Positions 1-7,218 of a DNA stretch of 45,288 nt are shown here, one piece after another. A model generated the notes under the pieces. It searched no databases. It was not told the origin of the DNA and saw only the letters and a program-made list of their open reading frames with translations. Within the stretch, counting starts at the first letter, position 1. Each line of letters starts with the position of its first letter. A program made the position numbers and the translations under genes. This DNA comes from an uncultured Bacteroidales bacterium (GTDB lineage Bacteria > Bacteroidota > Bacteroidia > Bacteroidales > Muribaculaceae): assembly GCA_902760865.1 (NCBI GenBank), contig CACWID010000022.1, positions 1 through 45,288 on the forward strand. The letters are read 5' to 3'.

Positions 1-75
1 ATGTACCAATTTCAATAAAATTTCAATATTCTCCGAAAAAAAAGCATCAAAATGCTTGCCTAACAACTTAGGAAG

Positions 76-197
76 CAATAATTACAAGGCCATCCGGCCA
101 GGAATAATTAACGACAACTGAAACAACTGACATCCACGCTTTATTCTAATTGCTGTCGGCGAATTTTACGGATTAAACAGATTAAGCATCCGCGCTC
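76..197. repeat. Intergenic repeat block, copy 1 (second copy near 1847-1970)
   Basis: A block of about 120 bases starting CAATAATTACAAGGCCATCC and ending near GATTAAGCATCCGC recurs, with a few substitutions and a small indel, at about 1847-1970 on the other side of the BspA-like gene. Neither copy has a convincing reading frame. The two copies lie in the same orientation and so bracket the 485-1657 gene. No gene is seen in 1-484; this block, the tandem 87-base units, a heptad array and a hairpin fill it. Confidence 0.75.
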
Positions 198-201
198 CAT
201 T

Positions 202-407
202 TGCCCGGAACGCGGATGCCTAATTAGTGAAATTTGAATTAATAAGAACGCGGATGCTAATTAGTTTAATTCGCGTAATTCGTAGTTTATAATAATTAGC
301 GTCTTAGCGCCTTGGCGTGGTGCCCGGAACGCGGATGCCTAATTAGTGAAATTTGAATTAATAAGAACGCGGATGCTAATTAGTTTAATTCGCGTAATTC
401 GTAGTTT
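202..407. repeat. Two exact copies of an 87-base GCGGATGC mosaic unit
   Basis: Positions 202-288 and 321-407 are identical as read here, offset by 119 bases. Each unit holds GGAACGCGGATGC, an AT-rich spacer with AATTAGTGAAATTTGAA, a second GAACGCGGATGC, and a tail TTCGCGTAATTCGTAGTTT. The 32 bases between the copies contain a TTAGCGCCTTGGCGTGG word that recurs around 1780-1820, 1983-2005 and 2153-2176. A further GGAGCGCGGATGC lies at 415-427. No open frame is credible. Confidence 0.85.
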
Positions 408-429
408 TTAATCAGGAGCGCGGATGCCT

Positions 430-457
430 CACTAATCTCTAATCACTAATCTCTAAT
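430..457. repeat. Heptanucleotide tandem array, C(A/T)CTAAT x4
   Basis: Four consecutive 7-base units alternate CACTAAT and CTCTAAT with no interruption. The array sits between the mosaic repeat and the hairpin that follows the BspA-like gene. The second mosaic island ends the same way: two units (CACTGAT, CACTAAT) at 2409-2422. Confidence 0.8.
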
Positions 458-459
458 CA

Positions 460-483
460 GCGAGCGAAGCGAGTTTCGCTCGC
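460..483 (-). terminator. Hairpin directly after the BspA-like gene
   Basis: A perfect 9-base stem, GCGAGCGAA paired with TTCGCTCGC around a 6-base loop, lies one base beyond the stop codon of the - strand BspA-like gene. The position suits a transcription terminator. The sequence after the stem on the - strand has no long U-run, so intrinsic termination is an inference. A related GCGAGCGCAGCGAGC word occurs at 2425-2439. Confidence 0.5.
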
Positions 484-484
484 A

Positions 485-1657
485 TCACCAACTGCCCGAG
501 AGCAGGTAATTGATCAGTGCGGTCACGTCGCTGATGTTGATGCCTCCGCTCTGGTTGGCGTCGGCTCCATGCAGGTTGATGCCCGTGCCGTTGTGGCTGA
601 GCAGGAAGTTGATCAGGGCGGTCACGTCGTTGATTTTCACCTGGAAGTCGCCGTTCACGTCACCGCGGATAATAGCTGCGGTGAAATAGCCGGGGTTGCT
701 GGGGCCGCCGTCGATGTGGGCATAGGTCTTGTCCTGAATGTAGGCATTGTAGGTCGTGCCCTTGCCACCCACCAGGCTGGTGCAGCTCGCGAACATTGCT
801 CCTGACTGATCTACGTTCGCCGTGCTCCACCCGCTGCTAGCATAAATAGTGGTCAAATTCGTGCAGTAACAGAACATTGCCCACATGTTGGTCACATTAC
901 TAGTGTTGAAACTACTTAGGTCAAGACTTGTCAAACCAGAGCAGAAACCGAACATGTTGGACATATCGGTCACATTACTGGTGTTGAAGCTACTTAGGTC
1001 AAGACTTGTCAAACCAGAGCAGTCAGCGAACATGCTGTTCATTTTGGTCACGTTGGCCGTGTTGAAGTTGCTTAGGTCAAGGCTCGTCAAACCAGAGCAG
1101 CGTTCAAACATGTATGCCATGTTTGTCACCTTGGACGTGTTGAAGCTGCTCAAGTCAAGGCTCGTCAAACCAGAGCAGCCCTCGAACAAGCCGAACATGT
1201 CGGTCACTTTTGCGGTGTTGAAGTGGCTCAAGTCTAGGCTCGTCAAGCCAGAGCAGCCTTCGAACATGCCATACATGTTGGTCACCTCGCTGGTGTTCAG
1301 GTAGCCAATGCCCGTGATGGATTGAACGTTATTCATGTAAGCAAACCAAATGAAAGTACTCGTCGGGCGGGCGCCGGCGAACGACGGGTCAATGATCACT
1401 CTTGTCGTCGGAAGGGTCCAGGTGTCCATGTCTAATAAATCACGGTACCACCCTGGAACTTCATCATCCAGGTCGTAGGTTGTGCCCGGCCTGGATGAGC
1501 GCAGGTTGTCGTAATAGAACGTCAGCGTCGTGTTCGACGGCGTGTAGCAGGCATAGGCCTCGACGGCCTTCGTGGCCAGTGACGAGAGCATCACCAGCAT
1601 CAGCGTCATGAGCCACCGGCCCATGGATCGCGAGAAAAATCTTGTAGTTTGTTCCAT
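485..1657 (-). CDS. BspA-like surface protein with DUF285 repeats and C-terminal dockerin-like module
   Basis: A secreted protein of 390 residues, probably surface-exposed. It starts with a signal peptide (hydrophobic WLMTLMLVMLSSLATKAVEA within residues 15-34). A central array of 26-residue repeats with the core LTSLDLSSFNTSNVTNM and an invariant CSGL start is the BspA-type leucine-rich (DUF285) repeat. About five full copies and degenerate ends are seen, at roughly residues 115-305. The last 60 residues carry two calcium-loop-like segments, GDVNGDFQVKINDV and GADANQSGGINISDV, each followed by TALINYLL, which is a dockerin type I-like pair. Proteins of this family in Bacteroidales are implicated in adhesion; the ligand here cannot be predicted. 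The repeats are also nearly identical at DNA level (78-base period), so copy number may vary. A second Met at residue 12 is an alternative start. Confidence 0.85.
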   Translation of the reverse strand: MEQTTRFFSRSMGRWLMTLMLVMLSSLATKAVEAYACYTPSNTTLTFYYDNLRSSRPGTTYDLDDEVPGWYRDLLDMDTWTLPTTRVIIDPSFAGARPTSTFIWFAYMNNVQSITGIGYLNTSEVTNMYGMFEGCSGLTSLDLSHFNTAKVTDMFGLFEGCSGLTSLDLSSFNTSKVTNMAYMFERCSGLTSLDLSNFNTANVTKMNSMFADCSGLTSLDLSSFNTSNVTDMSNMFGFCSGLTSLDLSSFNTSNVTNMWAMFCYCTNLTTIYASSGWSTANVDQSGAMFASCTSLVGGKGTTYNAYIQDKTYAHIDGGPSNPGYFTAAIIRGDVNGDFQVKINDVTALINFLLSHNGTGINLHGADANQSGGINISDVTALINYLLSGSW

Positions 1658-1696
1658 AATACATCAATTTTATTTTTGCAGTTAGTAATTACGCCA

Positions 1697-1704
1697 CAAA
1701 TTTA
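1697..1704 (-). promoter_or_regulatory. Possible -7 element of the BspA-like gene
   Basis: On the - strand TAAATTTG matches the Bacteroidetes -7 consensus TAnnTTTG about 40 bases upstream of the start codon at 1657. No good TTTG element lies 19-21 bases further upstream, so the call rests on one element. Confidence 0.4.
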
Positions 1705-1739
1705 GTAAAAAGTTTTTAAACTTTAGACATTAAATACCA

Positions 1740-2422
1740 AATTTTAGACTTTAGACGGCATCCGCACTGTAGGGCCTCGCCTTGGCGTGGCCAATCCTCA
1801 CGCTAAGGCGCTAAGCCGCTAAGAACTAAAAAGAAAACAATAATTACAATAATTACAAGGCCATCCGGACTGCAACGGAATAATTAACGACAACTGAAAC
1901 AACTGACATCCGCACTTTATTCTAATTGCTGTCTGCGAATTTTACGGATTAAACAGATTAAGCATCCGCACTCTTTTACCTCACGCTAAGGCGCAAAGTC
2001 GCTAAGGATATAGGGGGCTGTCGCACTCGGTTTATTTTGCGTGAATTGATCATGAATTAATTAATGATAATTCGCGATAATTCACGTAAAAAAAGCACAA
2101 AACATCCGCGCTCCATTAGACAGGAACGCGGATGCTATCTTAAAAACAACTCTTAGCGCCTTAGCGCCTTAGCGTGGGGCCAGGAACGCGGATGCTAATT
2201 AGTGAAATTTGAAATAATAAGAACGCGGATGCCAATTAGTTTAATTCGCGTAATTCGTAGTTTTTAATAATTAGCGTCTTAGCGTGGGACCAGGAACGCG
2301 GATGCTAATTAGTTCAATTCGCGTAATTCGTAGTTTTTAATTAAGAACGCGGATGCCCTCAGAAAAATCAGACTAATCTGTTGTTTTTAATTAAGAACGA
2401 GGATGCCTCACTGATCACTAAT
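1740..2422. repeat. Large intergenic island of GCGGATGC mosaic repeats
   Basis: The gap between the BspA-like gene and clpC has no credible gene. It contains the second copy of the 76-197 block (about 1847-1970) and six GCGGATGC words: GGAACGCGGATGC at 2123-2135, 2183-2195 and 2293-2305, GAACGCGGATGC at 2221-2232 and 2345-2356, and a variant GAACGAGGATGC at 2395-2406. AATTCGCGTAATTCGTAGTTTTT tails follow some of them, and TTAGCGCCTTAGCGTGG-type words lie between. It ends in two heptads at 2409-2422. The pattern is modular: the same short cassettes are shuffled in different orders. Confidence 0.8.
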
Positions 2423-2515
2423 CGGCGAGCGCAGCGAGCACAATGGCACGGTCTTTGCTAATTGTTGGGGTGACATCAACTGATATTGACAAATAAGAAC
2501 ATAAGAATTATAGCA

Positions 2516-4714
2516 ATGGTAAACAACCAGCACGACAATCAACAACAGTACTGGAGACAGGATATTACGCTGCCTAAGGCAGGTGCCGACTTCCCCGACG
2601 AGGACGACGAGGAGGACGACGATTTGCCCGGTGGCGGTGGTGGCATGTCGGGCGAGGGAGAGGGCGACAATCCCTCCTACCGCGAGACACGACAGCGACG
2701 AAATGTCAGTCGGGGTGACAATTCTTCCACTCCTGTCATCGACAAGTATGGCAAGGACATCACCCGCGAGGCCGCCGAAGGCCGTCTGGACCCCGTCGTG
2801 GGCCGCGAGACCGAAATCGAACGCCTGGCACAGATCCTGAGCCGGCGCAAGAAGAATAACCCCGTGATGATCGGCGAACCCGGTGTGGGCAAGAGCGCCA
2901 TCATCGAGGGTCTGGCCAAGCGCATCGTCGAGCGCAAGGTGGCACGCACCCTGCTCGACAAGCGCATCGTCTCGCTCGACATGGCAGCCATCGTGGCCGG
3001 CACCAAGTACCGCGGCCAGTTTGAGGAGCGTCTCAAGGCCGTCATCGACGAGGTGAGCCAGAACAAGAACGTCATCATGTTCATCGACGAGATCCACAAC
3101 ATCGTGGGCGCCGGCAATGCCAGCGGCTCGATGGATGCCGCCAACCTGCTCAAGCCGGCACTGGCACGCGGCGAGTTCCAATGTATCGGTGCCACCACCC
3201 TTGATGAGTACCGCAAGAGCATCGAGAAGGACGGTGCCCTGGAGCGCCGTTTCCAGAAGGTCCTGGTCGAGCCCACCACGCCCGAGCAGACGCTCGAGAT
3301 CCTGCACCACATCAAGGACATGTACGAGAAGCACCACGGCGTGAGCTACACCGACGAGGCGCTGCGCGCCTGTGTCACCCTGACCGACCGCTACATCAGC
3401 GACCGCTTCTTCCCCGACAAGGCCATCGACGCCATGGACGAGGCGGGATCGCGCGTACATATTACCAAGGTCGATACCCCCAAGGAGATCGAGGACCTGG
3501 AGAAACTCATCGCCGAGGCACAGAAGAACAAGTTTGAAGCCGTCCAGGCACAGAACTTCGAGAGCGCTGCCAGCTACCGCGACCAGCAGGAAAAGCTCAA
3601 GCATGAACTGGCCATCGCCAAGGAGAAATGGGAAGCTGAACTCGACAGCCGCCGCGTGACGGTCAACGAGGGACATATCGCCGAGGTCGTCGCCATGATG
3701 ACCGGCGTGCCCACCCAGCGCATCGCCCAGAGCGAGGGCATCCGCCTGCTGGGCATGACCGATGAGCTGAAGAAGCAGGTCATCGGCCAGGACGAGGCCA
3801 TCGACAAGATTGCCCGCAGCATCCGCCGCAACCGTGCCGGCCTGCGCGACCCCAAGCGCCCCATCGGCTCATTCATGTTCCTGGGACCGACGGGCGTCGG
3901 CAAGACCCTGCTCGCCAAGAAGCTCGCCCAGTTCCTGTTCAACAGCGACGAGGCCCTGATCCGTGTGGACATGAGCGAATATATGGAGAAGTTCAACGTT
4001 TCCCGCCTCGTCGGTGCGCCTCCGGGCTACGTGGGCTATGAGGAGGGCGGACAGCTGACCGAGAAGGTGCGCCGCCACCCCTACAGCGTGGTGCTGCTCG
4101 ACGAGATCGAGAAGGCCCATCCCGACGTGTTCAACATGCTGTTGCAGGTGCTCGACGAGGGTAACCTCACCGACGGTCTGGGACGCAAGGTGGACTTCAA
4201 GAACACGATCATCATTATGACCTCGAACATCGGCACCAGGGAACTGAAGGACTTCGGCGCAGGCGTCGGCTTCAACACCAGCGAGCTGACCAAGGAGCGC
4301 AGTGACTCGGTCATCCGCAAGGCCCTCAACCGCCAGTTCTCGCCCGAGTTCCTGAACCGTGTGGACGACATCGTGACCTTCGGAGCCCTCAACCACGACT
4401 GCATCCTCAAGATTGTCGATATCGAGCTCGCCTCGTTCTACAAGCGCATCGAGGAGAACGGCCTGAAGCTGGAAATCACCGATGCCGCCAAGAATCTGGT
4501 TGCCGACCGTGGCTTTGACATCCAGTACGGTGCCCGCCCGCTGAAGCGCGCCATCCAGAGCGAAATCGAGGACCCCCTGAGCGAGATGCTTCTGCGCGAG
4601 GAGGCCAAGACCGGCGACACCATCGTCATCGACGCCCAGGATGGCAAGATTGTCACCAACATCAAGAAAGCCCGCGCTTCAAAGACAAAGACGGAAACGG
4701 ATACTACGGAATAA
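2516..4714 (+). CDS. clpC: ClpC-type AAA+ unfoldase without the usual N-domain
   Basis: A Hsp100/Clp ATPase of 732 residues that would unfold proteins for ClpP. D1 has Walker A GEPGVGKS near residue 120 and Walker [10 protein letters not shown] near 187. A UVR-like coiled segment lies near 325-363 ([20 protein letters not shown]). D2 has Walker A GPTGVGKT near 457 and Walker [12 protein letters not shown] near 523. The VGF tripeptide in [10 protein letters not shown] sits where ClpC carries its ClpP-binding loop. Usual ClpC proteins are 810-850 residues and begin with a paired Clp-N repeat; here there are only about 75 residues, acidic then glycine-rich ([19 protein letters not shown]). The start at 2516 is preferred over an upstream TTG at 2486, which would only add an AT-encoded tail. 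It may be a dedicated paralog rather than the sole ClpC. Confidence 0.88.
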   Translation: MVNNQHDNQQQYWRQDITLPKAGADFPDEDDEEDDDLPGGGGGMSGEGEGDNPSYRETRQRRNVSRGDNSSTPVIDKYGKDITREAAEGRLDPVVGRETEIERLAQILSRRKKNNPVMIGEPGVGKSAIIEGLAKRIVERKVARTLLDKRIVSLDMAAIVAGTKYRGQFEERLKAVIDEVSQNKNVIMFIDEIHNIVGAGNASGSMDAANLLKPALARGEFQCIGATTLDEYRKSIEKDGALERRFQKVLVEPTTPEQTLEILHHIKDMYEKHHGVSYTDEALRACVTLTDRYISDRFFPDKAIDAMDEAGSRVHITKVDTPKEIEDLEKLIAEAQKNKFEAVQAQNFESAASYRDQQEKLKHELAIAKEKWEAELDSRRVTVNEGHIAEVVAMMTGVPTQRIAQSEGIRLLGMTDELKKQVIGQDEAIDKIARSIRRNRAGLRDPKRPIGSFMFLGPTGVGKTLLAKKLAQFLFNSDEALIRVDMSEYMEKFNVSRLVGAPPGYVGYEEGGQLTEKVRRHPYSVVLLDEIEKAHPDVFNMLLQVLDEGNLTDGLGRKVDFKNTIIIMTSNIGTRELKDFGAGVGFNTSELTKERSDSVIRKALNRQFSPEFLNRVDDIVTFGALNHDCILKIVDIELASFYKRIEENGLKLEITDAAKNLVADRGFDIQYGARPLKRAIQSEIEDPLSEMLLREEAKTGDTIVIDAQDGKIVTNIKKARASKTKTETDTTE

Positions 4715-4748
4715 ACATAAATTACCGAGCCTTACACCCAACTACAGA

Positions 4749-4784
4749 TTACGCGAATTATACGAGTTTGTATAATTCGCGTAA
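4749..4784. terminator. Perfect 15-base palindrome between convergent clpC and tamL
   Basis: TTACGCGAATTATAC pairs perfectly with GTATAATTCGCGTAA around the 6-base loop GAGTTT. It lies between two convergent genes, so it could end transcription from both sides. Its right arm runs into GTAATTCGTTGTCTTTAAAA, the tail word of the mosaic repeat family, so it may instead be part of that repeat. Confidence 0.5.
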
Positions 4785-4800
4785 TTCGTTGTCTTTAAAA

Positions 4801-4885
4801 GGAATGCGGATGCCTAATTAGTGAAATTTGAAATAATAAGAACGCGGATGCTAATTAGTTTAATTCGCGTAATTCGTAGTTTTCT
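4801..4885. repeat. Third island of the GCGGATGC mosaic repeat
   Basis: GGAATGCGGATGC at 4801-4813 and GAACGCGGATGC at 4840-4851 are joined by the AATTAGTGAAATTTGAA spacer and followed by TTCGCGTAATTCGTAGTTTT, the same order as the 87-base unit near the left end of the window. The element ends just before the stop codon of tamL. Confidence 0.85.
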
Positions 4886-4893
4886 ATTAAGGG

Positions 4894-7218
4894 CTAGAAC
4901 GGGTAGCCGATGGCGAGGTGGAAGGCGTAGCCCTTCTTGAAGCTGGGGATGTTGAAGTAGCCGCTCTTGCCTGTGTCATAGGGGGCGTGGATGGCGAGAC
5001 CCAAGTCGGCACGCACGACGAGCATCGACATGTCAAAACGCAGGCCGATACCTGTACCCACCGCCAGATCCTTGAAGAAACGATTCATCTTCAACTTACC
5101 ACCTGGACGATTGGGATCATCCTTCAGCAGCCAGATATTGCCGGCATCCAGGAATACCGCACCCTTGAAGTAGCCGAAGATCGGGAAACGGTATTCGGCA
5201 TTGGCCTCGAACTTGAAGGTTCCCGTCTGGTCATAGAAGGGCAAGTTGCTGACAGTGTCTTCATGATGATAACTGCCAGGTCCCAATGTGCGCACATTGA
5301 AGGCCCTCACCGAATTGGAGCCGCCGACATAGAACTGCTCCCTGTACGGCAGCTCGTCACTGTTGCCATAGGCGTGGGCAGCCCCCAGGAACACCCTTGT
5401 CGCCAGGGCCGATTGATGGCCGAATTGGCGCGTCCAGATGACCTGTCCCTGCGCCTTGACGAACTGGGAGAACGGTGTTCCCAGCAATTTCTTGGTACCG
5501 TTGACGCCACACAATGACCAGATGCCTGAGGCGATATTGCCGGCCTCGGTGAAGCTTGCAGTGAAATTGATGTGGTCACGTGGCGTGACGTCGCGGTCAT
5601 AGGTATAGGTGTATTCTATCTTGGGAATAAACACATTCATGAAACTCTGCCTCAGCGCCAGGTTCGTCGAGTCGTTCATGATCGAGTCAAACCGCTCGCT
5701 GGTGCTCAACATGCGGTTATAGGTGAGCTTGAACGGCGTGAGCATGTGGCTGGAGTAACGGTTGGCATGCCATTCCCACGAGGCGGCCAGTGACAGCTGC
5801 GACATCTTGAACCAGTGTGGGCGGTTCATCAGATCGGCACTCAGCGAGAAACGGGTCCAGTTGGTATAACGGCGTGATGGGTACAGGAACTTGGGCGCCA
5901 ACAATCGGGGGATATCCAACTTGGACTCGATACCGAACTCATAGGAGTTGAAATCGGCTCCCTTCACGCCGCTCGAGCCACCGGTCTGCCACTCATAGTC
6001 GCCATAAATGTCAACCGAGAATTTCTCGCCGGCCCCAAAGGCGTTCTTGTGGCTGGCACCGATCTCGACACCCGGGCCGATGTAGCTGTTGCTGGACGTG
6101 CCACGCATCTCGAAGGTCACCTCCCACGGCTTGTCCAGCTGGCAGTTGATGGCAAGGTCAAGCAGACCGTCACCCTCGGGCGTGACGCTGTCCAGCGGCG
6201 TGAGCTGGATGTCCACGGTGCTGAAGATGCCCAGTCGCGACAGGGCCACCTGGGTGCGGTCGATGCTGTTGACGCGGAACACGTTTCCCTTGCGGGCGCG
6301 GATGCATGACGGGATGACATTGTCCTTGATATAGACCGGCTCATACTTGATGAGGGTGCAACGCGGGAATTCGATGGTATCGGGCTCTCCCACTCCATCG
6401 TCGTTGACCACCGTGGCCACGATATCATTGGTGCGGTAACGCATCATGGCGATATTGGGAATATCGTTGGCCTCGATCAGGCGCATGTGTACGATGCCCT
6501 TGTCCTGGACGCTGTCGGCAAGGTACTGGATGTATTCGGGCCTGAAGAAGTAGTAGCCGCGGTTGCGCACGTAGTTGGTGATATCGATGCGCACGGCACT
6601 CAGCGAGTCCAGGCAGTAGCGGCTGCCCGTCTGCAGATAACGGTTGACCCGGGCCAGTGAGTCCACCATCTGAATCAAGGGTTCCTTGCCGCCGATATAC
6701 TCCACGTTGCCGATAGTGTAAGGCTTGTGAACGTTGACGTCGTAGGATATCTTGGCCTTCTTGGGATTGCTGCCGGGATGAAGCGTGTAGGATGCCGAGG
6801 AGGTGAAATAGCCGTTGTTGCGCAGGATGGTATTGATCATGTCCACACGCGCCTGGGGATTCACTCGCCTGATGAGCACCGGCTTGGCGGCGAAGTGCTT
6901 GTACAGCCATCCCTTGAAGCCCGTCGCGTCCTCGTCGATGTTGTTGTAAATCATCAGCCCGAAGGGGAACGGCGTGCGGTAATAGGGCGAGTAGAGCGGA
7001 TTGTTGGGACGGACGTTGATGGCCGTGAAGATGTCGTCCTTCACACCCTCGTCGAGCTTGACACTGTCCTCGTGGTACTTGAGGCGTTTCACTCCCGTGT
7101 AGAGCACATCGCCCTCGCCCAGTTTCTTGGTCGTCGAGCAAGACGTCGCTGTCAATGCGAGCACCGCAGCCAGCACAAGGCTCATCATCAAGTATGTCCT
7201 ATTCATTGCTCTCATCAT
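4894..7218 (-). CDS. tamL: TamL, lipoprotein-type Omp85 assembly protein
   Basis: An outer-membrane Omp85/BamA-superfamily protein of 774 residues, the Bacteroidetes lipoprotein counterpart of TamA. The N-terminus is a lipoprotein signal ending LALTATSC, so Cys27 would be lipidated. POTRA-like segments follow (for example KPYTIGNVEYIG and YVRNRGYYFF), and the C-terminal half is a beta-barrel ending in phenylalanine (FHLAIGYPF), as expected of a beta-signal. The gene overlaps the end of tamB, and the two are clearly co-transcribed in the order tamB-tamL. Starts at 7218, 7215 or 7206 are possible; the last leaves an 8-base overlap and keeps a good signal sequence. The role, by family, is insertion of outer-membrane proteins or envelope lipid transport together with TamB. 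Confidence 0.88.
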   Translation of the reverse strand: MMRAMNRTYLMMSLVLAAVLALTATSCSTTKKLGEGDVLYTGVKRLKYHEDSVKLDEGVKDDIFTAINVRPNNPLYSPYYRTPFPFGLMIYNNIDEDATGFKGWLYKHFAAKPVLIRRVNPQARVDMINTILRNNGYFTSSASYTLHPGSNPKKAKISYDVNVHKPYTIGNVEYIGGKEPLIQMVDSLARVNRYLQTGSRYCLDSLSAVRIDITNYVRNRGYYFFRPEYIQYLADSVQDKGIVHMRLIEANDIPNIAMMRYRTNDIVATVVNDDGVGEPDTIEFPRCTLIKYEPVYIKDNVIPSCIRARKGNVFRVNSIDRTQVALSRLGIFSTVDIQLTPLDSVTPEGDGLLDLAINCQLDKPWEVTFEMRGTSSNSYIGPGVEIGASHKNAFGAGEKFSVDIYGDYEWQTGGSSGVKGADFNSYEFGIESKLDIPRLLAPKFLYPSRRYTNWTRFSLSADLMNRPHWFKMSQLSLAASWEWHANRYSSHMLTPFKLTYNRMLSTSERFDSIMNDSTNLALRQSFMNVFIPKIEYTYTYDRDVTPRDHINFTASFTEAGNIASGIWSLCGVNGTKKLLGTPFSQFVKAQGQVIWTRQFGHQSALATRVFLGAAHAYGNSDELPYREQFYVGGSNSVRAFNVRTLGPGSYHHEDTVSNLPFYDQTGTFKFEANAEYRFPIFGYFKGAVFLDAGNIWLLKDDPNRPGGKLKMNRFFKDLAVGTGIGLRFDMSMLVVRADLGLAIHAPYDTGKSGYFNIPSFKKGYAFHLAIGYPF

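Noticed and set aside
202-427. CRISPR array suggested by recurring GCGGATGC words
   Set aside because: The words are short, the distances between them are irregular, the intervening sequences are themselves repeated rather than unique, and no cas gene is nearby.
885-1304. A repetitive + strand frame opposite the BspA-like repeats
   Set aside because: Its repeats simply mirror the 78-base period of the real - strand gene; signal peptide and dockerin-like end exist only on the - strand.
2408-3676. A 422-residue open frame on the - strand opposite clpC
   Set aside because: It lies wholly opposite a well-supported AAA+ gene and has no recognisable motifs; GC-rich codons on one strand leave the mirror frame open.
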